This document shows positions 25,043 through 35,101 of a DNA stretch of 64,000 nt, one piece after another. The notes below the pieces were generated by a model that saw nothing but the letters and a program-made list of their open reading frames with translations, was not told the DNA's origin and searched no databases. Position 1 is the first letter of the stretch. Each line of letters begins with the position of its first letter. Source of the stretch: Pseudoalteromonas luteoviolacea NCIMB 1944 (GTDB lineage: Bacteria > Pseudomonadota > Gammaproteobacteria > Enterobacterales > Alteromonadaceae); assembly GCF_001625565.1 (NCBI RefSeq), contig NZ_AUXS01000075.1, positions 310,001-374,000 of the forward strand, written 5' to 3'. Both the position numbers and the translations under genes were made by a program.

Positions 25043-26387
25043 ATAGTGAATTAATGAACACCAATGCGATTGCAACTGGGCATACAAATTTAATATACCA
25101 AGGCCAAATCTTCCAAAAGAAAGAGTGTTCAACTGCTTCATTGCCTTCTTTAATCGCTGACAATAGTTTACCTCTATGCCAAATCCAACCGGCAAATACA
25201 CAGCACAACATACCAATCAATGGCTGTGCAAACTGTGTCGTTAGCTGCACAACTAAACCGAATAGACTGTTGAAGTTAAGAATAATCGTAACACTTACCA
25301 CACTGACGATGATGCCGATTAATCTGGTCGCTTGTAGACGTGCGAGCGCAAATTTCTCTACAACATAGGAAACTGGCGCCTCCAGCATTGAAATAGAACT
25401 GGTTAAGGCTGCGATACTCATTAAAGCGAAGAAGGCAAAACCAATGAAAATACCAATGCTGCCCATGCTTTCAAACAAGGCGGGTAAAACTTGAAATACC
25501 AATGTGTCTTCAGACAGTAATTCGCCAGTTTGTGAGAAAATTTCAACCCCTTGTGCCTGAGCAACGTACATCGCTGGAATGATCAACATACCCGCGACAA
25601 AGGCGATGAAAACATCGATAAGAGTAACGTAGGCACCTAAAGAAACGAGGTTCTCTCTTTTGCTAATGTAGGAGCCATATATGATCATGACACTGGTACC
25701 TAAAGAGAGGGAAAAGAATGCTTGCCCGAGCGCGCTGACGAGTAAATTCGGGTCTAATATAGAGCTAAAATCTGGTACTAAATAAGCCTTCAAGCCCGTC
25801 ATTGCACCTTCTTGTGTTAGCACATATCCGATGAGGGCAAATAAAATGAACAGCAGTGCAGGCATGAGGCGCTTCGACCACTTTTCAATACCGTTCTCAA
25901 CCCCCTTGCTGATGATGGCAACAGTCAGCAATATAAATGCAGCGGTGAATAATAAGTCTCTAGATAGTGAGCGCTCGCTAAGCCAAGAGGTTGCGGTTTC
26001 ATTACCACTAAGTACGGCGATCGGTTCTAATGTTGCGCTGAACATCCAACCTGCAACAATTGCGTAGAAGCTTAATATTAAGCCTGAACAAATAATACCG
26101 CCGAATCCGACGATAAATGCAAAACGTTTTTGCGCATTGTTGTTTGCCAGTTTTTGCAACGAGGCAACCGCATTAGCTTGGCCATGACGACCAATGACTA
26201 ACTCAGCCATTAACGCTGGATAGGCAAGGCAAAATGCGAGCACCAAATAAACTAATACAAACGCCGCGCCACCATTGCTCGCCGTTTGTGTCGGGAATCC
26301 CCAAATATTGCCTAGACCCACCGCGGAGCCAGCAGCGGCCATAATAAATCCAAACCGAGAACTAAACTCTCCTCGAATACTGCTCAT
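25041..26387 (-). CDS. Neurotransmitter:sodium symporter (NSS/SNF) family transporter
   Basis: About 448 residues from ATG 26387; the frame is open to 26426, but that extension is not conserved. Eleven or so helices. The sodium and substrate region is recognisable in the first helix: SRFGFIMAAAGSAVGLGNIWGFP, then GGAAFVLVYLVLAF and AELVIGRHGQ. It is a LeuT-fold amino-acid or small-amine importer driven by sodium, as expected in a marine organism; the substrate is unknown. It lies downstream of, and in the same direction as, the RstAB-like two-component genes but is separated by 201 bases that could carry its own promoter. Confidence 0.92.
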   Translation of the reverse strand: MSSIRGEFSSRFGFIMAAAGSAVGLGNIWGFPTQTASNGGAAFVLVYLVLAFCLAYPALMAELVIGRHGQANAVASLQKLANNNAQKRFAFIVGFGGIICSGLILSFYAIVAGWMFSATLEPIAVLSGNETATSWLSERSLSRDLLFTAAFILLTVAIISKGVENGIEKWSKRLMPALLFILFALIGYVLTQEGAMTGLKAYLVPDFSSILDPNLLVSALGQAFFSLSLGTSVMIIYGSYISKRENLVSLGAYVTLIDVFIAFVAGMLIIPAMYVAQAQGVEIFSQTGELLSEDTLVFQVLPALFESMGSIGIFIGFAFFALMSIAALTSSISMLEAPVSYVVEKFALARLQATRLIGIIVSVVSVTIILNFNSLFGLVVQLTTQFAQPLIGMLCCVFAGWIWHRGKLLSAIKEGNEAVEHSFFWKIWPWYIKFVCPVAIALVFINSL

Positions 26388-26588
26388 GTTTTTATACTTC
26401 TCTTTTTTTAAAGACGGCCGCAACAATCTACTGTAATTGGCGCGAAATAAAAAGGTTTATCTGCACTGATCCAGCACAAGTTTTTGATGGAAAAAACACC
26501 GTAGACTGGAGTATCCATAATTTTTCATTAATTTTTAGTTTAAGTGTTTGTTTTTCATCTACTATTTTGTGTTTGGCTACAATGACTG

Positions 26589-27902
26589 TCAGTCACTCTG
26601 TACAGCTTGAGATACTGCTTTACAGGGCAGAATTAACGTAAATTTGGCCCCCCCCAGTAACTCAGAACGACTTACCGACGCCTTACCGTGGTGCCAATCA
26701 ACAACTTTTGAGACGATAGCTAGGCCCAATCCATAGCTCTTCCCGGCCCTGTTTCGGTGGCCTTGCTCTTGGAAAAATGGGTTGAAAACTTTATTCCAGT
26801 TTTCTGGTTCGATACCAGGACCATCGTCTTCGACGGTGATTTCGATTTCATGGTCATGTAATTTGGCGCTGATAAATAGCTGCATTTGGGCAAAATCACA
26901 CGCATTGCTGAGCAAGTTAGATATGGCGCGTGCAAGCCAGTGCAGGTCTGCTTCCATTACAAGTTCTGCTTTAATGGACAGGTTAGCGGTTAACCCATTT
27001 TTAGACATTTTTGGATGCATCTGGTCGACAATGTCGGATATATAGCCTTGAAGTCTAATGGGTTCGAACTTAAGCAAGTGCGATTTTTGCTCTAAGGTTG
27101 CAAAGGACAGGTAGCTCGATAACATATCTTCCATTTGGTCGAGATCTTTCTCCATTCGCTCAAGTAAATGGTGTACTTCTTCAATATCAGTTTCTTCAAG
27201 TGCAGCGTCAAATCCAAACCTCAAACACGCAACAGGCGTTCTTATATCGTGAGATAAGCTTGATGCCATTAATTTATTTTCGGCTAACAATTTTTCAATT
27301 TGGTTTGCCATCCGATTAAATGTGAGCTCAACATCTTTGATGTAAGTGAAATGATTAACCTCTATTCTTGTATCTAAGTTACCGCCTGCGAACTGCTTTG
27401 CTGCGTGAGTGAGCACTGACAATCTTTTTGCAAGCGGCGCTAAGACAAACCACATAAACGCACAGACGCCGGAATAAAAAGCAATGGTGAGTATGACGTC
27501 ATAGCTATTTCGTTCAGGGGGCTTTTCCAATTGCAGCTCTATATAGTCTGGCTTTATGGCAGGTGTTGATTTTAGTAGATAAAAATAGCCCTCATCAGAG
27601 TCAATAAGCAGCCCTTGTGGGCGATGCATCTGTTCGGTGAGTTCTGTTGGTAGAGCAAGCGATGCGCCTGAATGGTAAGCTATTTTTAGGTCGAAGTCTC
27701 TGCCTGCTTGCTCGATAAAGCTTGCTCTGTCATTTATTGGGTTATTGCCAGCCTGGTTGGCTATGCCCACTAGTAGTTTTGCTTGCCAAAAAAAATTATC
27801 CTCATCTGGTGCAGTTTGCTCACTAAAGGTATCAATGAGCCAGCCCAATAAGATAATCGAGATGATCACACCGGTCAGTAAGGATAAATAGAGTTTTCTC
27901 AT
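26589..27902 (-). CDS. Sensor histidine kinase, RstB-like
   Basis: 437-residue inner-membrane kinase. TM1 is at about 7-24, a short periplasmic sensor of about 110 residues follows, TM2 at about 136-156, HAMP at 157-208. The H-box is SLSHDIRTPVACLRFGF (His218), then the N-box ISNLLSNACDFA, G1 box VEDDGPGIEPE and G2 box SYGLGLAIVSKV. It autophosphorylates and transfers to the regulator encoded 100 bases upstream. The pair resembles RstA/RstB by H-box and regulator sequence. The stimulus is unknown. Confidence 0.9.
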   Translation of the reverse strand: MRKLYLSLLTGVIISIILLGWLIDTFSEQTAPDEDNFFWQAKLLVGIANQAGNNPINDRASFIEQAGRDFDLKIAYHSGASLALPTELTEQMHRPQGLLIDSDEGYFYLLKSTPAIKPDYIELQLEKPPERNSYDVILTIAFYSGVCAFMWFVLAPLAKRLSVLTHAAKQFAGGNLDTRIEVNHFTYIKDVELTFNRMANQIEKLLAENKLMASSLSHDIRTPVACLRFGFDAALEETDIEEVHHLLERMEKDLDQMEDMLSSYLSFATLEQKSHLLKFEPIRLQGYISDIVDQMHPKMSKNGLTANLSIKAELVMEADLHWLARAISNLLSNACDFAQMQLFISAKLHDHEIEITVEDDGPGIEPENWNKVFNPFFQEQGHRNRAGKSYGLGLAIVSKVVDWHHGKASVSRSELLGGAKFTLILPCKAVSQAVQSD

Positions 27903-28002
27903 TAATTAGCTCCAATGAGAGTGGCCAGAGCTCCGAAAAATAGGATTGTAATACTTAAAAACACGCTGTAGCTTTGGCAATTGCCCTCAGCTACATACGA
28001 TA

Positions 28003-28716
28003 CTACCAAGCCGATGGCACGAGCAAATAGCCTTTCCCCCAAATGGTTTTGATCTTTTCAGGGTTTTGAGGGTCATCATCAAACTTTTTACGCAGCGCTG
28101 AGATCAGCACATCGACACTTCTATCAAGGCCGTCATATTCACGGCCCTTAGTGGCTTTAAACACCGCGTCTCTAGATACAACTTCACCTGCATTGGTAGC
28201 CAAGAAGTGTAAAAGTAAGTATTCGGCACTAGAAATAACGATTTCTTTTTCAGAAACCAATACTTTTCGAGACTGCGTATCTATTTTAAGATTACCTACA
28301 GTCAAAATGGCGCTGTTGGTTTGCTCGTTACTTGAAGAGTCTTGTGCAGCGCGCGCATTAGCCTTAATCCTCGCAAGTAAGGCTCTTGGTCTGACAGGTT
28401 TGATAACATAATCACTGGCGCCGACTTCAAGACCAATTACCTCGTCCATCTCTTCATCTTTTGCTGTTAGCATTATGATGGGCTTGTTATAAAACTGGCG
28501 CAGCTCTCTACAGACACTAATGCCGTCCTGACCAGGCAACATAATATCTAGCAATACTAAGTCTGGGTTAATTTGCTTTACCATTGACACTACTTCATCG
28601 CCACGATGGCAACAATGCGTGTTATAGCCTTGATTATTAAGGTAGTCAGCAACCCACTGTGCGAGTGATTCGTCATCTTCGACTAGTAAAATAGTCCCGT
28701 ATTGCTCCATGAACAA
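28003..28716 (-). CDS. OmpR-family response regulator, RstA-like
   Basis: 237 residues with an intact receiver: acidic pair Glu13-Asp14, phosphoacceptor Asp57 in LVLLDIMLPGQDG, Thr84 and Lys86 in IIMLTAK. The C-terminal winged-helix domain (about 140-237) has SAEYLLLHFLA and DGLDRSVDVLISALRKKF, the latter typical of RstA-like regulators. Start ATG 28716, or 28710. It precedes its kinase gene in the same direction, a classical two-component operon. Targets are unknown; the adjacent NSS symporter is a candidate. Confidence 0.92.
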   Translation of the reverse strand: MFMEQYGTILLVEDDESLAQWVADYLNNQGYNTHCCHRGDEVVSMVKQINPDLVLLDIMLPGQDGISVCRELRQFYNKPIIMLTAKDEEMDEVIGLEVGASDYVIKPVRPRALLARIKANARAAQDSSSNEQTNSAILTVGNLKIDTQSRKVLVSEKEIVISSAEYLLLHFLATNAGEVVSRDAVFKATKGREYDGLDRSVDVLISALRKKFDDDPQNPEKIKTIWGKGYLLVPSAW

Positions 28717-28855
28717 GCTCCTTTAAATCGAATAGGTATCATTGCTAAAGATGACACTTATTTGGTATTAAAACCATACTAACTTTTTATTTTAAACGCG
28801 CCAATTATAATATCTGTTTCACTAAAAAATGTAATGAAGTGTATGAGTTTGTTGA

Positions 28856-29659
28856 TTATTGAACATTGAGTTTATCAACAAGGCCCTGAGTTAATTTCAG
28901 TAACATTTTAGGTGTTAGTGCATTGACTTCATCTTGCTCGCAGGCGCCAGCGACTTTTACCAGTGGGGTTTGGACTGGCTCTACAATATATTTTGGTATA
29001 TTAACAGGTGCTTGATAGCGAGCACGCCTTGCTTCGTCAGTATTTTGTTGTTCTATGAAACTACTTACATCCTTCTCATTGGTAATGTTTTGTGTTTCGG
29101 TAAAGGTATATTGCATAGGGATACCTTGAAAACCCGCACTGTCTACCGAAGATTTAGCAAACCAAACTACATCTGTTGACTGGTTGTGAGTTAACCTCAT
29201 ACTTAAAGAAGCCGTAATGTTACTGCATTGCTTGGTGGGCATTGTTTGAGATATTTTTGCAATGTATGGGTGATCACTACTCGGTTTATTTAACACATAA
29301 ACTTTGTCTTTGCCGTAGGTTAAATCGATTTGCTGCACTACCAAGCGATAATCAGTCGCTTCGCCATTGTCTACAATTAGGCCTTTTTTACTGAGGATAT
29401 GTGCCAGAGCTTTATGTAGCTCGTCGGTCATTGACACCTTACTGGCATCTATATATACAGAATCTAGCTTTTTAACTGTGTGCGCAGGTAATTGTACAGA
29501 TTTGATTCGAGCTGATTCGAGCTCGCTGCTGTAGCTTATTTGAAATATAGACTTTTGCAGTAGAGGTTTGGGAGGCGTGTTGAGCTTTGGCGCAAGTGGC
29601 TGTGTCATCATACAACCAGCTAGCCCTGTCAATGCAATACCGCCAATGATTATTCGCAT
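28856..29659 (-). CDS. Hypothetical lipoprotein
   Basis: 267 residues from ATG 29659, chosen because GAGGTG lies seven bases upstream and the protein then begins directly with a lipoprotein signal (GIALTGLAGC). The mature part resembles outer-membrane lipoproteins with two mixed alpha/beta domains (YIDASKVSMTDELHKALAHILSKKGLIV; VQQIDLTYGKDKVYVLN; NITASLSMRLTHNQSTDVVWFAKS). I do not recognise a named family. It is monocistronic, downstream of nothing in its strand, and divergent from the serine hydrolase. Confidence 0.65.
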   Translation of the reverse strand: MRIIIGGIALTGLAGCMMTQPLAPKLNTPPKPLLQKSIFQISYSSELESARIKSVQLPAHTVKKLDSVYIDASKVSMTDELHKALAHILSKKGLIVDNGEATDYRLVVQQIDLTYGKDKVYVLNKPSSDHPYIAKISQTMPTKQCSNITASLSMRLTHNQSTDVVWFAKSSVDSAGFQGIPMQYTFTETQNITNEKDVSSFIEQQNTDEARRARYQAPVNIPKYIVEPVQTPLVKVAGACEQDEVNALTPKMLLKLTQGLVDKLNVQ

Positions 29660-29884
29660 TACTAAACACCTCAAATTACTTTTCTTCATTTTCTTGTACA
29701 ACCAATGTGCTAAATTCTACCTTGTAATCATTAGTCACTTACAGTCTAAAAATGTTCAAGATTGTAACCAGTTATGCACTGTAACTTTAATTCTACAAAA
29801 AGATTAGCGGTTTAAATTAATGTATGTCGTGAGTCAGCAACTTACGTGATACCATAACATCGCGTGTTAATGAACTGAGTCATT

Positions 29885-31039
29885 ATGAAGTCACTATTTA
29901 TATTTTCAAAATGCTTAATATTGATGCTTTTATCTCACCCCGTAAAAAGTAATGAGATAGACAGAGCCAAAGCTTGGGAGCATTTTGTAAACGACTATTC
30001 TAAGCAAGTCCGACAAAAACTAAAAGAAAAATCGGTTCCCGGTGCTGCATTGAGTATCACCCACATAGAGTTTGGAGATCTAGCCAAAGGTTATGGACGG
30101 ACCAAGGTAAAAAAAGGCCGCAAAGTAAATGGCAAAACTCGATTTCGTTTGGCGTCTGTGTCAAAAACATTTGCGGGCTCTTTGGCGGCAAAATTGGCAG
30201 CAGAGAAACGCGTTGACTTAGATAAGTATGTGGCTGACTATCTCCCAATTTTCCTCGATAGTCAGTATTCAGGTCTGCGTGTATACCATTTATTAAGTCA
30301 TTCAAGCGGCCTGGTGCCAAATGCTTATGATAATTTAATAGAATCGCGAATGTCCTATCAAGATATCTACCCTCGTCTTTTAAAAGTCGACAGGCTGTGC
30401 CGGCCGGGGATTTGCTATGGATATCAAAACGTCATGTTTAGCTTAGTCGGTAATGTTATTGAACAGGCCACTGGGCTCAGCTATGAGACTTGGCTCAATG
30501 AATTTATCTTTAAGCCACTGCGAATGAAAGATGCTGGGGTCGGTTACGCTCATATGATCCAAGATGAAAACTATGCATTACCTCATGTCAAAGGAAGAAA
30601 GTATTGGCATACCGCAAAATTGAAAAAGCACTACTATAAAGTAGCACCTGCGGCAGGAGTTAATGCCAGTGCTGAAGATATGGTAGTCTGGCTCAAGGCG
30701 CAGTTAGGTTTATATCCCAATGTTTTGTCATTGGATGCTTTGACTATGCAATCTCGACCATTTACTCGTACACAGAGAGAGCTGAAGCGCCGAGTGTGGC
30801 GAAAGTACGTTGACCATGCTCATTATGGACTTGGCTGGAGAATATACGATTTTGCTGGTGAAACAGTGTATTACCATAGTGGCTGGGTACAGGGGTATAG
30901 AACGGATGTCGTTGTGTTACCTTATTTAGGTATAGGGTTTAGTCTGTTATTAAATGCAGAAAGCGGAGTTATTAACCAATTGACTACTAACTTTATTCGG
31001 GATGCGATTGCTGTAGCACGAAAGAACGAGCCGCAATAG
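29885..31039 (+). CDS. Serine hydrolase, class C beta-lactamase/penicillin-binding-like
   Basis: 384-residue secreted or periplasmic enzyme with an N-terminal signal (residues 1-22). Catalytic elements of the family are Ser91-x-x-Lys94 (SVSK), Tyr180-x-Asn182 (YQN) and HSG at 331-333. The order and spacing match the beta-lactamase/D-alanyl-D-alanine peptidase/esterase superfamily. A true AmpC lactamase is unlikely because the third motif is HSG, not KTG; a peptidase or esterase is more probable. A hairpin overlaps its stop codon. Confidence 0.88.
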   Translation: MKSLFIFSKCLILMLLSHPVKSNEIDRAKAWEHFVNDYSKQVRQKLKEKSVPGAALSITHIEFGDLAKGYGRTKVKKGRKVNGKTRFRLASVSKTFAGSLAAKLAAEKRVDLDKYVADYLPIFLDSQYSGLRVYHLLSHSSGLVPNAYDNLIESRMSYQDIYPRLLKVDRLCRPGICYGYQNVMFSLVGNVIEQATGLSYETWLNEFIFKPLRMKDAGVGYAHMIQDENYALPHVKGRKYWHTAKLKKHYYKVAPAAGVNASAEDMVVWLKAQLGLYPNVLSLDALTMQSRPFTRTQRELKRRVWRKYVDHAHYGLGWRIYDFAGETVYYHSGWVQGYRTDVVVLPYLGIGFSLLLNAESGVINQLTTNFIRDAIAVARKNEPQ

Positions 31040-31045
31040 CGGCTC
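31028..31045. terminator. Hairpin at convergent gene ends
   Basis: GAGCCGC-AATA-GCGGCTC spans the stop codon of the serine hydrolase, just before the end of yhbY. Neither side has a strong T-run, so termination is uncertain. Confidence 0.5.
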
Positions 31046-31058
31046 GAATTAAAACTAT

Positions 31059-31355
31059 TTAGTTGCGAGGAAGAACAATCTTTTTCTCTTCGCTTTGACG
31101 ATAAAGTACTAAAATATGACCGATCGCTTGAACTTTGTGCGCGCCTGTTTCACGGACGATAGCATCAAAAATTAGCTGTTTTGTTTCACGGTCATTAGTA
31201 GGGACTTTAACTTTGATCAATTCATGAATTTCTAAACATTGTTCAATTTCTAACAATACGCCCTCTGTTAGGCCGTTTCCACCGAGTAAAACGACAGGTT
31301 TTAGAGCGTGAGCTAACCCTTTTAGGTGCTGCTTTTGTTTATTTGATAAAGTCAT
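31059..31355 (-). CDS. yhbY: Ribosome-associated RNA-binding protein YhbY (CRM domain)
   Basis: 98-residue CRM-domain protein that in E. coli associates with pre-50S ribosomal subunits. The family start LSNKQKQHLKGLAHALKPVVLLGGNGLTEGVL, and GAHKVQAIGHILVLYRQ at the end, with the GxxG-like loop, are clear. It is divergent from rlmE, the standard yhbY/rlmE-ftsH arrangement in gammaproteobacteria, which links ribosome maturation functions. Confidence 0.96.
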   Translation of the reverse strand: MTLSNKQKQHLKGLAHALKPVVLLGGNGLTEGVLLEIEQCLEIHELIKVKVPTNDRETKQLIFDAIVRETGAHKVQAIGHILVLYRQSEEKKIVLPRN

Positions 31356-31439
31356 ATTGGTACAATTTACTAAATTAAGGCTTGAATTCTCGTTATTCTA
31401 ACGCCATCTAAAGAAGATTACTAATGAGTTGCAGTGAAT

Positions 31440-32069
31440 ATGGCAAATAAAAAACACTCAGCGAGCTCAAAACGCTGGTTAAAAGAGCATGTAGACGATC
31501 CTTTTGTACATGAAGCGCAAAAGCGAGGCTACAGATCGCGGGCTGTGTTTAAACTTGAGGAAATACAACAGCGCGACAAATTGATCCGTCCAGGTATGCA
31601 TGTAGTTGATTTAGGTGCGGCCCCGGGAAGTTGGTCACAGTACTTAGCTGAACAAGTAGGTGATAAAGGGGAAGTCATTGCATGTGATATTCTTCCAATG
31701 GACTCATTACCCGGTGTTGCATTTTTGCAAGGTGATTTTCGCGAAGAAAGTGTACTAAATGCGTTACTCGATCGTATTGGTGGTAAAAATATCGATGTTG
31801 TTTTTTCGGACATGGCACCGAATATGAGCGGTAATAATGTAATAGATCAAGCTGGTAGTATGTACCTTGTTGAGCTAGCGCTGGATATGTGCCACCAAGT
31901 ACTTAAGCCAAATGGTGCGTTTGCAGTAAAGGTTTTCCAAGGTGAAGGGTTTGATCAATTTGTACAAGAAGTGCGGAATGCTTTTAAAGTTGTAAAGATC
32001 CGTAAACCAAAAGCGTCTCGACCTAGGTCTCGTGAAGTATATATAGTGGCGACAGGATACAAACTGTAG
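31440..32069 (+). CDS. rlmE: 23S rRNA U2552 2'-O-ribose methyltransferase RlmE (FtsJ)
   Basis: Methylates U2552 in the A loop of 23S rRNA with S-adenosylmethionine during late 50S assembly. About 209 residues; ATG 31440 is preferred, GTG 31434 is possible. AdoMet site VVDLGAAPGSWSQYL; the catalytic K-D-K-E set is visible in AVFKLEE, SDMAPNMSG, AVKVFQGEGF and SREVYIVATG. It precedes ftsH by 58 bases in the conserved heat-shock-linked rlmE-ftsH operon. Confidence 0.97.
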   Translation: MANKKHSASSKRWLKEHVDDPFVHEAQKRGYRSRAVFKLEEIQQRDKLIRPGMHVVDLGAAPGSWSQYLAEQVGDKGEVIACDILPMDSLPGVAFLQGDFREESVLNALLDRIGGKNIDVVFSDMAPNMSGNNVIDQAGSMYLVELALDMCHQVLKPNGAFAVKVFQGEGFDQFVQEVRNAFKVVKIRKPKASRPRSREVYIVATGYKL

Positions 32070-32127
32070 TACAGTTGAGGTGCATTAAAGATGATTTTAA
32101 ATAAATTGGATACAAGAGGTTAACCCC

Positions 32128-34074
32128 TTGAGCGATATGGCGAAGAACTTAATTCTCTGGCTGGTCATTGCAGTTGTGCTTATGACGGTGTTTCAGAGTT
32201 TCAATAATGGCGAGCAAATTGATCGTCAAACTAGTTACACTCAGTTTGTAAAAGAAGTGCGTAGTGGTGCGATCAGAGAAGCAAATATAGACCGTACAGC
32301 TGGCACTATTTCAGGGACTAAAAGTAATGGTGAACGTTTTCAAACAATCATGCCATTATATGACGAAGACTTAATTAATGACTTGCTCAAGAATGATGTC
32401 AACGTGAAAGGCGTTGCACCGGAAGAGCAATCGTTCTTAGCAAATGTCTTTATTTCTTGGTTCCCAATGCTGCTGTTAATTGGAGTGTGGATTTTCTTCA
32501 TGCGCCAAATGCAAGGCGGTGGCGGCAAAGGTGCGATGTCATTTGGTAAGAGTAAAGCGCGCTTAATGAGCGAAGACCAAGTTAAAACGACATTTGCAGA
32601 CGTTGCAGGTTGTGATGAAGCGAAAGAAGACGTAACAGAATTAGTAGACTTCTTACGCGATCCGTCAAAATTCCAAAAGCTAGGCGGTAATATACCTAAA
32701 GGTGTACTCATGGTGGGTCCTCCTGGTACAGGTAAAACACTACTGGCTAAAGCTGTTGCTGGTGAAGCAAAAGTACCTTTTTTCACTATTTCAGGTTCAG
32801 ATTTCGTTGAAATGTTTGTTGGTGTAGGTGCATCACGTGTTAGAGACATGTTTGAGCAGGCCAAAAAAGCAGCACCTTGCATTATCTTCATTGATGAAAT
32901 TGATGCTGTGGGCCGCAAACGTGGCGCTGGAATGGGTGGCGGTCACGATGAGCGTGAACAAACACTTAACCAAATGCTGGTTGAAATGGACGGATTTGAA
33001 GGCAATGAAGGTATTATCGTTATTGCAGCGACAAACCGCCCAGACGTATTGGACCCTGCGTTACTAAGACCTGGTCGTTTTGACCGTCAAGTTGTTGTAG
33101 GTTTGCCTGATGTTCGTGGTCGAGAACAGATATTAAACGTGCATATGCGTAAAGTGCCACTAGATTCAAACGTGGAAGCGTCTTTGATTGCTCGCGGTAC
33201 ACCAGGTTTCTCTGGTGCAGATCTAGCCAACTTAGTGAACGAAGCAGCCCTATTTGCCGCTCGTGGTAACAAACGTAAGGTCAGCATGGCTGAGTTTGAT
33301 GCTGCAAAAGACAAAATCATGATGGGTGCTGAGCGCAAGTCGATGGTAATGTCTGAGAAAGAGAAAGAAATGACTGCTTATCATGAAGCTGGCCACGCCA
33401 TTGTTGGTCGCTTGGTTCCAGAGCATGACCCAGTTTATAAAGTCTCGATTATTCCTCGCGGACGTGCGCTTGGTGTGACTATGTACCTGCCTGAGCAAGA
33501 CCGGGTGAGTCATTCTAAAGAACATTTAGAGTCGATGTTATCTAGCCTTTATGGTGGCCGTATCGCAGAAGCCATAATTTATGGTGATGATAAAGTCACC
33601 ACCGGTGCTAGTAATGACATTGAGCGAGCGACTGATATTGCTCGTAAGATGGTTACCCAATGGGGTTTAAGCCCTGTGTTGGGTCCGCAAATGTACATGG
33701 AAGAACAAGGTGAAATGTACATGGGTGGAAACGGCTCTAGAATGGCAGGTGTATCTGACGAAACTGCTAAGCTTATTGATGCGGAAATTAAGAAGTTTGT
33801 TTCTAGCAACTACGACAGAGCAGAGCAGATCCTCAAAGACAACATGGATATTCTTCATGCTATGAAAGATGCATTGATGAAATATGAAACCATTGATGCG
33901 GGACAAATTGACGATCTAATGGAGCGTAAAGAGGTCCGCCCTCCAAGAGATGCACATGATAGAAAGTCAGATAAAGATAGTGGTCTAAATGGTGGTGCAT
34001 CTGCTTCACAAACTGATGAGCCAAACTCAGATATTCCACCTCAATCAAACACAGAGCTTGATGATAAACCTTAA
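32128..34074 (+). CDS. ftsH: ATP-dependent zinc metalloprotease FtsH
   Basis: Membrane-anchored AAA+ protease that degrades misfolded membrane proteins and short-lived regulators such as LpxC and sigma-32. 648 residues from TTG 32128, supported by AGAGG eight bases upstream; an ATG three codons later gives the alternative start MAKNLILW. TM1 is at about 7-24, the periplasmic loop to about 108, TM2 at about 109-125. Walker A GPPGTGKT is at 197-204, Walker B IIFIDEID, the second region of homology RPGRFDRQV, and the zinc site HEAGH at about 418. The C-terminal 35 residues are variable and polar. Confidence 0.98.
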   Translation: MSDMAKNLILWLVIAVVLMTVFQSFNNGEQIDRQTSYTQFVKEVRSGAIREANIDRTAGTISGTKSNGERFQTIMPLYDEDLINDLLKNDVNVKGVAPEEQSFLANVFISWFPMLLLIGVWIFFMRQMQGGGGKGAMSFGKSKARLMSEDQVKTTFADVAGCDEAKEDVTELVDFLRDPSKFQKLGGNIPKGVLMVGPPGTGKTLLAKAVAGEAKVPFFTISGSDFVEMFVGVGASRVRDMFEQAKKAAPCIIFIDEIDAVGRKRGAGMGGGHDEREQTLNQMLVEMDGFEGNEGIIVIAATNRPDVLDPALLRPGRFDRQVVVGLPDVRGREQILNVHMRKVPLDSNVEASLIARGTPGFSGADLANLVNEAALFAARGNKRKVSMAEFDAAKDKIMMGAERKSMVMSEKEKEMTAYHEAGHAIVGRLVPEHDPVYKVSIIPRGRALGVTMYLPEQDRVSHSKEHLESMLSSLYGGRIAEAIIYGDDKVTTGASNDIERATDIARKMVTQWGLSPVLGPQMYMEEQGEMYMGGNGSRMAGVSDETAKLIDAEIKKFVSSNYDRAEQILKDNMDILHAMKDALMKYETIDAGQIDDLMERKEVRPPRDAHDRKSDKDSGLNGGASASQTDEPNSDIPPQSNTELDDKP

Positions 34075-34103
34075 TCAAAGGTAAAATAGCGATGTAGGAA
34101 TTT

Positions 34104-34131
34104 AGGCCTCGAGCATTCTCGAGGCCTTTTT
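34104..34131 (+). terminator. Terminator after ftsH
   Basis: Perfect 10-bp stem AGGCCTCGAG / CTCGAGGCCT with a CATT loop and following T-run. Confidence 0.93.
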
Positions 34132-34255
34132 GTATCTTGAACTTTGCTTTTTGTCCGTTTTACTCTTTAGTTAACTTCATTTTTAGTGAATCTAATCAAT
34201 AATCTGGAAGGAGTCGCCAAAGTATGCTTAGATACAAATAGCAGGAAGGTAACAA

Positions 34256-35101
34256 ATGTTTCAACTTTCATTACCCCGAGGTCGCAGTTTAGACCTTTCC
34301 AACCCTCAAATTATGGGTATCGTAAATACAACTCCAGATTCTTTTTCTGATGGCGGCAAGAATTACAAAAATGATAGCGCTGTCATAAATGCTTTATCAC
34401 TGCTAGATGAAGGTGCAACCATACTAGATATTGGTGGCGAATCTACTAGACCTGGTGCTTCAGATGTTGCCTTACAAGAAGAACTAGATAGAGTCATACC
34501 AGTGATTAAAGGGATCAGAGCACATTCAGATTGTGTGATCTCTATTGACACCAGCAAAGCTGAAGTGATGAAGCAGGCTATCTTAGCGGGAGCAGACATA
34601 ATCAATGATGTTCGAGCGCTTAGAGAAGATGGGTGCCTCACCGTTGCGGCTGAATTCCCGAATGTACCCATTTGCTTGATGCATATGCAGGGGCAGCCGA
34701 GAACGATGCAACACGATCCCCAGTATGATCACCTAATAAACGATATAAAGCACTTTTTTGATGAGCGTATTGAAGCGTGCGAGCAGGCGGGGATCTCGCG
34801 TGCTAGGCTAATAATTGACCCAGGTTTTGGGTTCGGTAAATCATTACAACATAATTTTGAATTGCTTGGGCAATTTAACCAGTTTGCAGATTTCAACATG
34901 CCGGTGTTGGCGGGGCTATCTCGCAAATCCATGTTTGGAATGCTATTAAATCGGGATACAAATGAACGTTTACCAGCGAGTCTAGCTGGTGCTTTGTTAT
35001 GTGTGCAGCAAGGTGCGCATATTCTTCGCGTTCATGATGTAAGAGAAACCAATGATGTGCTGCAAGTGTGGTCTGCGGCAAACCATGGAGTAACTAAATG
35101 A
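34256..35101 (+). CDS. folP: Dihydropteroate synthase
   Basis: Joins p-aminobenzoate to dihydropterin pyrophosphate in folate synthesis; the target of sulfonamides. 281 residues, ATG with AGGAAGG upstream. Motifs: IMGIVNTTPDSFSDGG at the N-terminus, ILDIGGESTRPGA, ISIDTSKAEVM, INDVRAL, IIDPGFGFGKS and GLSRKSMFG near the end, all typical of a functional chromosomal enzyme. It overlaps glmM by four bases (ATGA), the conserved folP-glmM pair. Confidence 0.97.
   Translation: MFQLSLPRGRSLDLSNPQIMGIVNTTPDSFSDGGKNYKNDSAVINALSLLDEGATILDIGGESTRPGASDVALQEELDRVIPVIKGIRAHSDCVISIDTSKAEVMKQAILAGADIINDVRALREDGCLTVAAEFPNVPICLMHMQGQPRTMQHDPQYDHLINDIKHFFDERIEACEQAGISRARLIIDPGFGFGKSLQHNFELLGQFNQFADFNMPVLAGLSRKSMFGMLLNRDTNERLPASLAGALLCVQQGAHILRVHDVRETNDVLQVWSAANHGVTK

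Noticed and set aside
32340..32918. 192-residue antisense ORF inside ftsH
   Set aside because: It lies opposite a highly conserved coding region and has no start signal or recognisable domain; a shadow of the ftsH frame.
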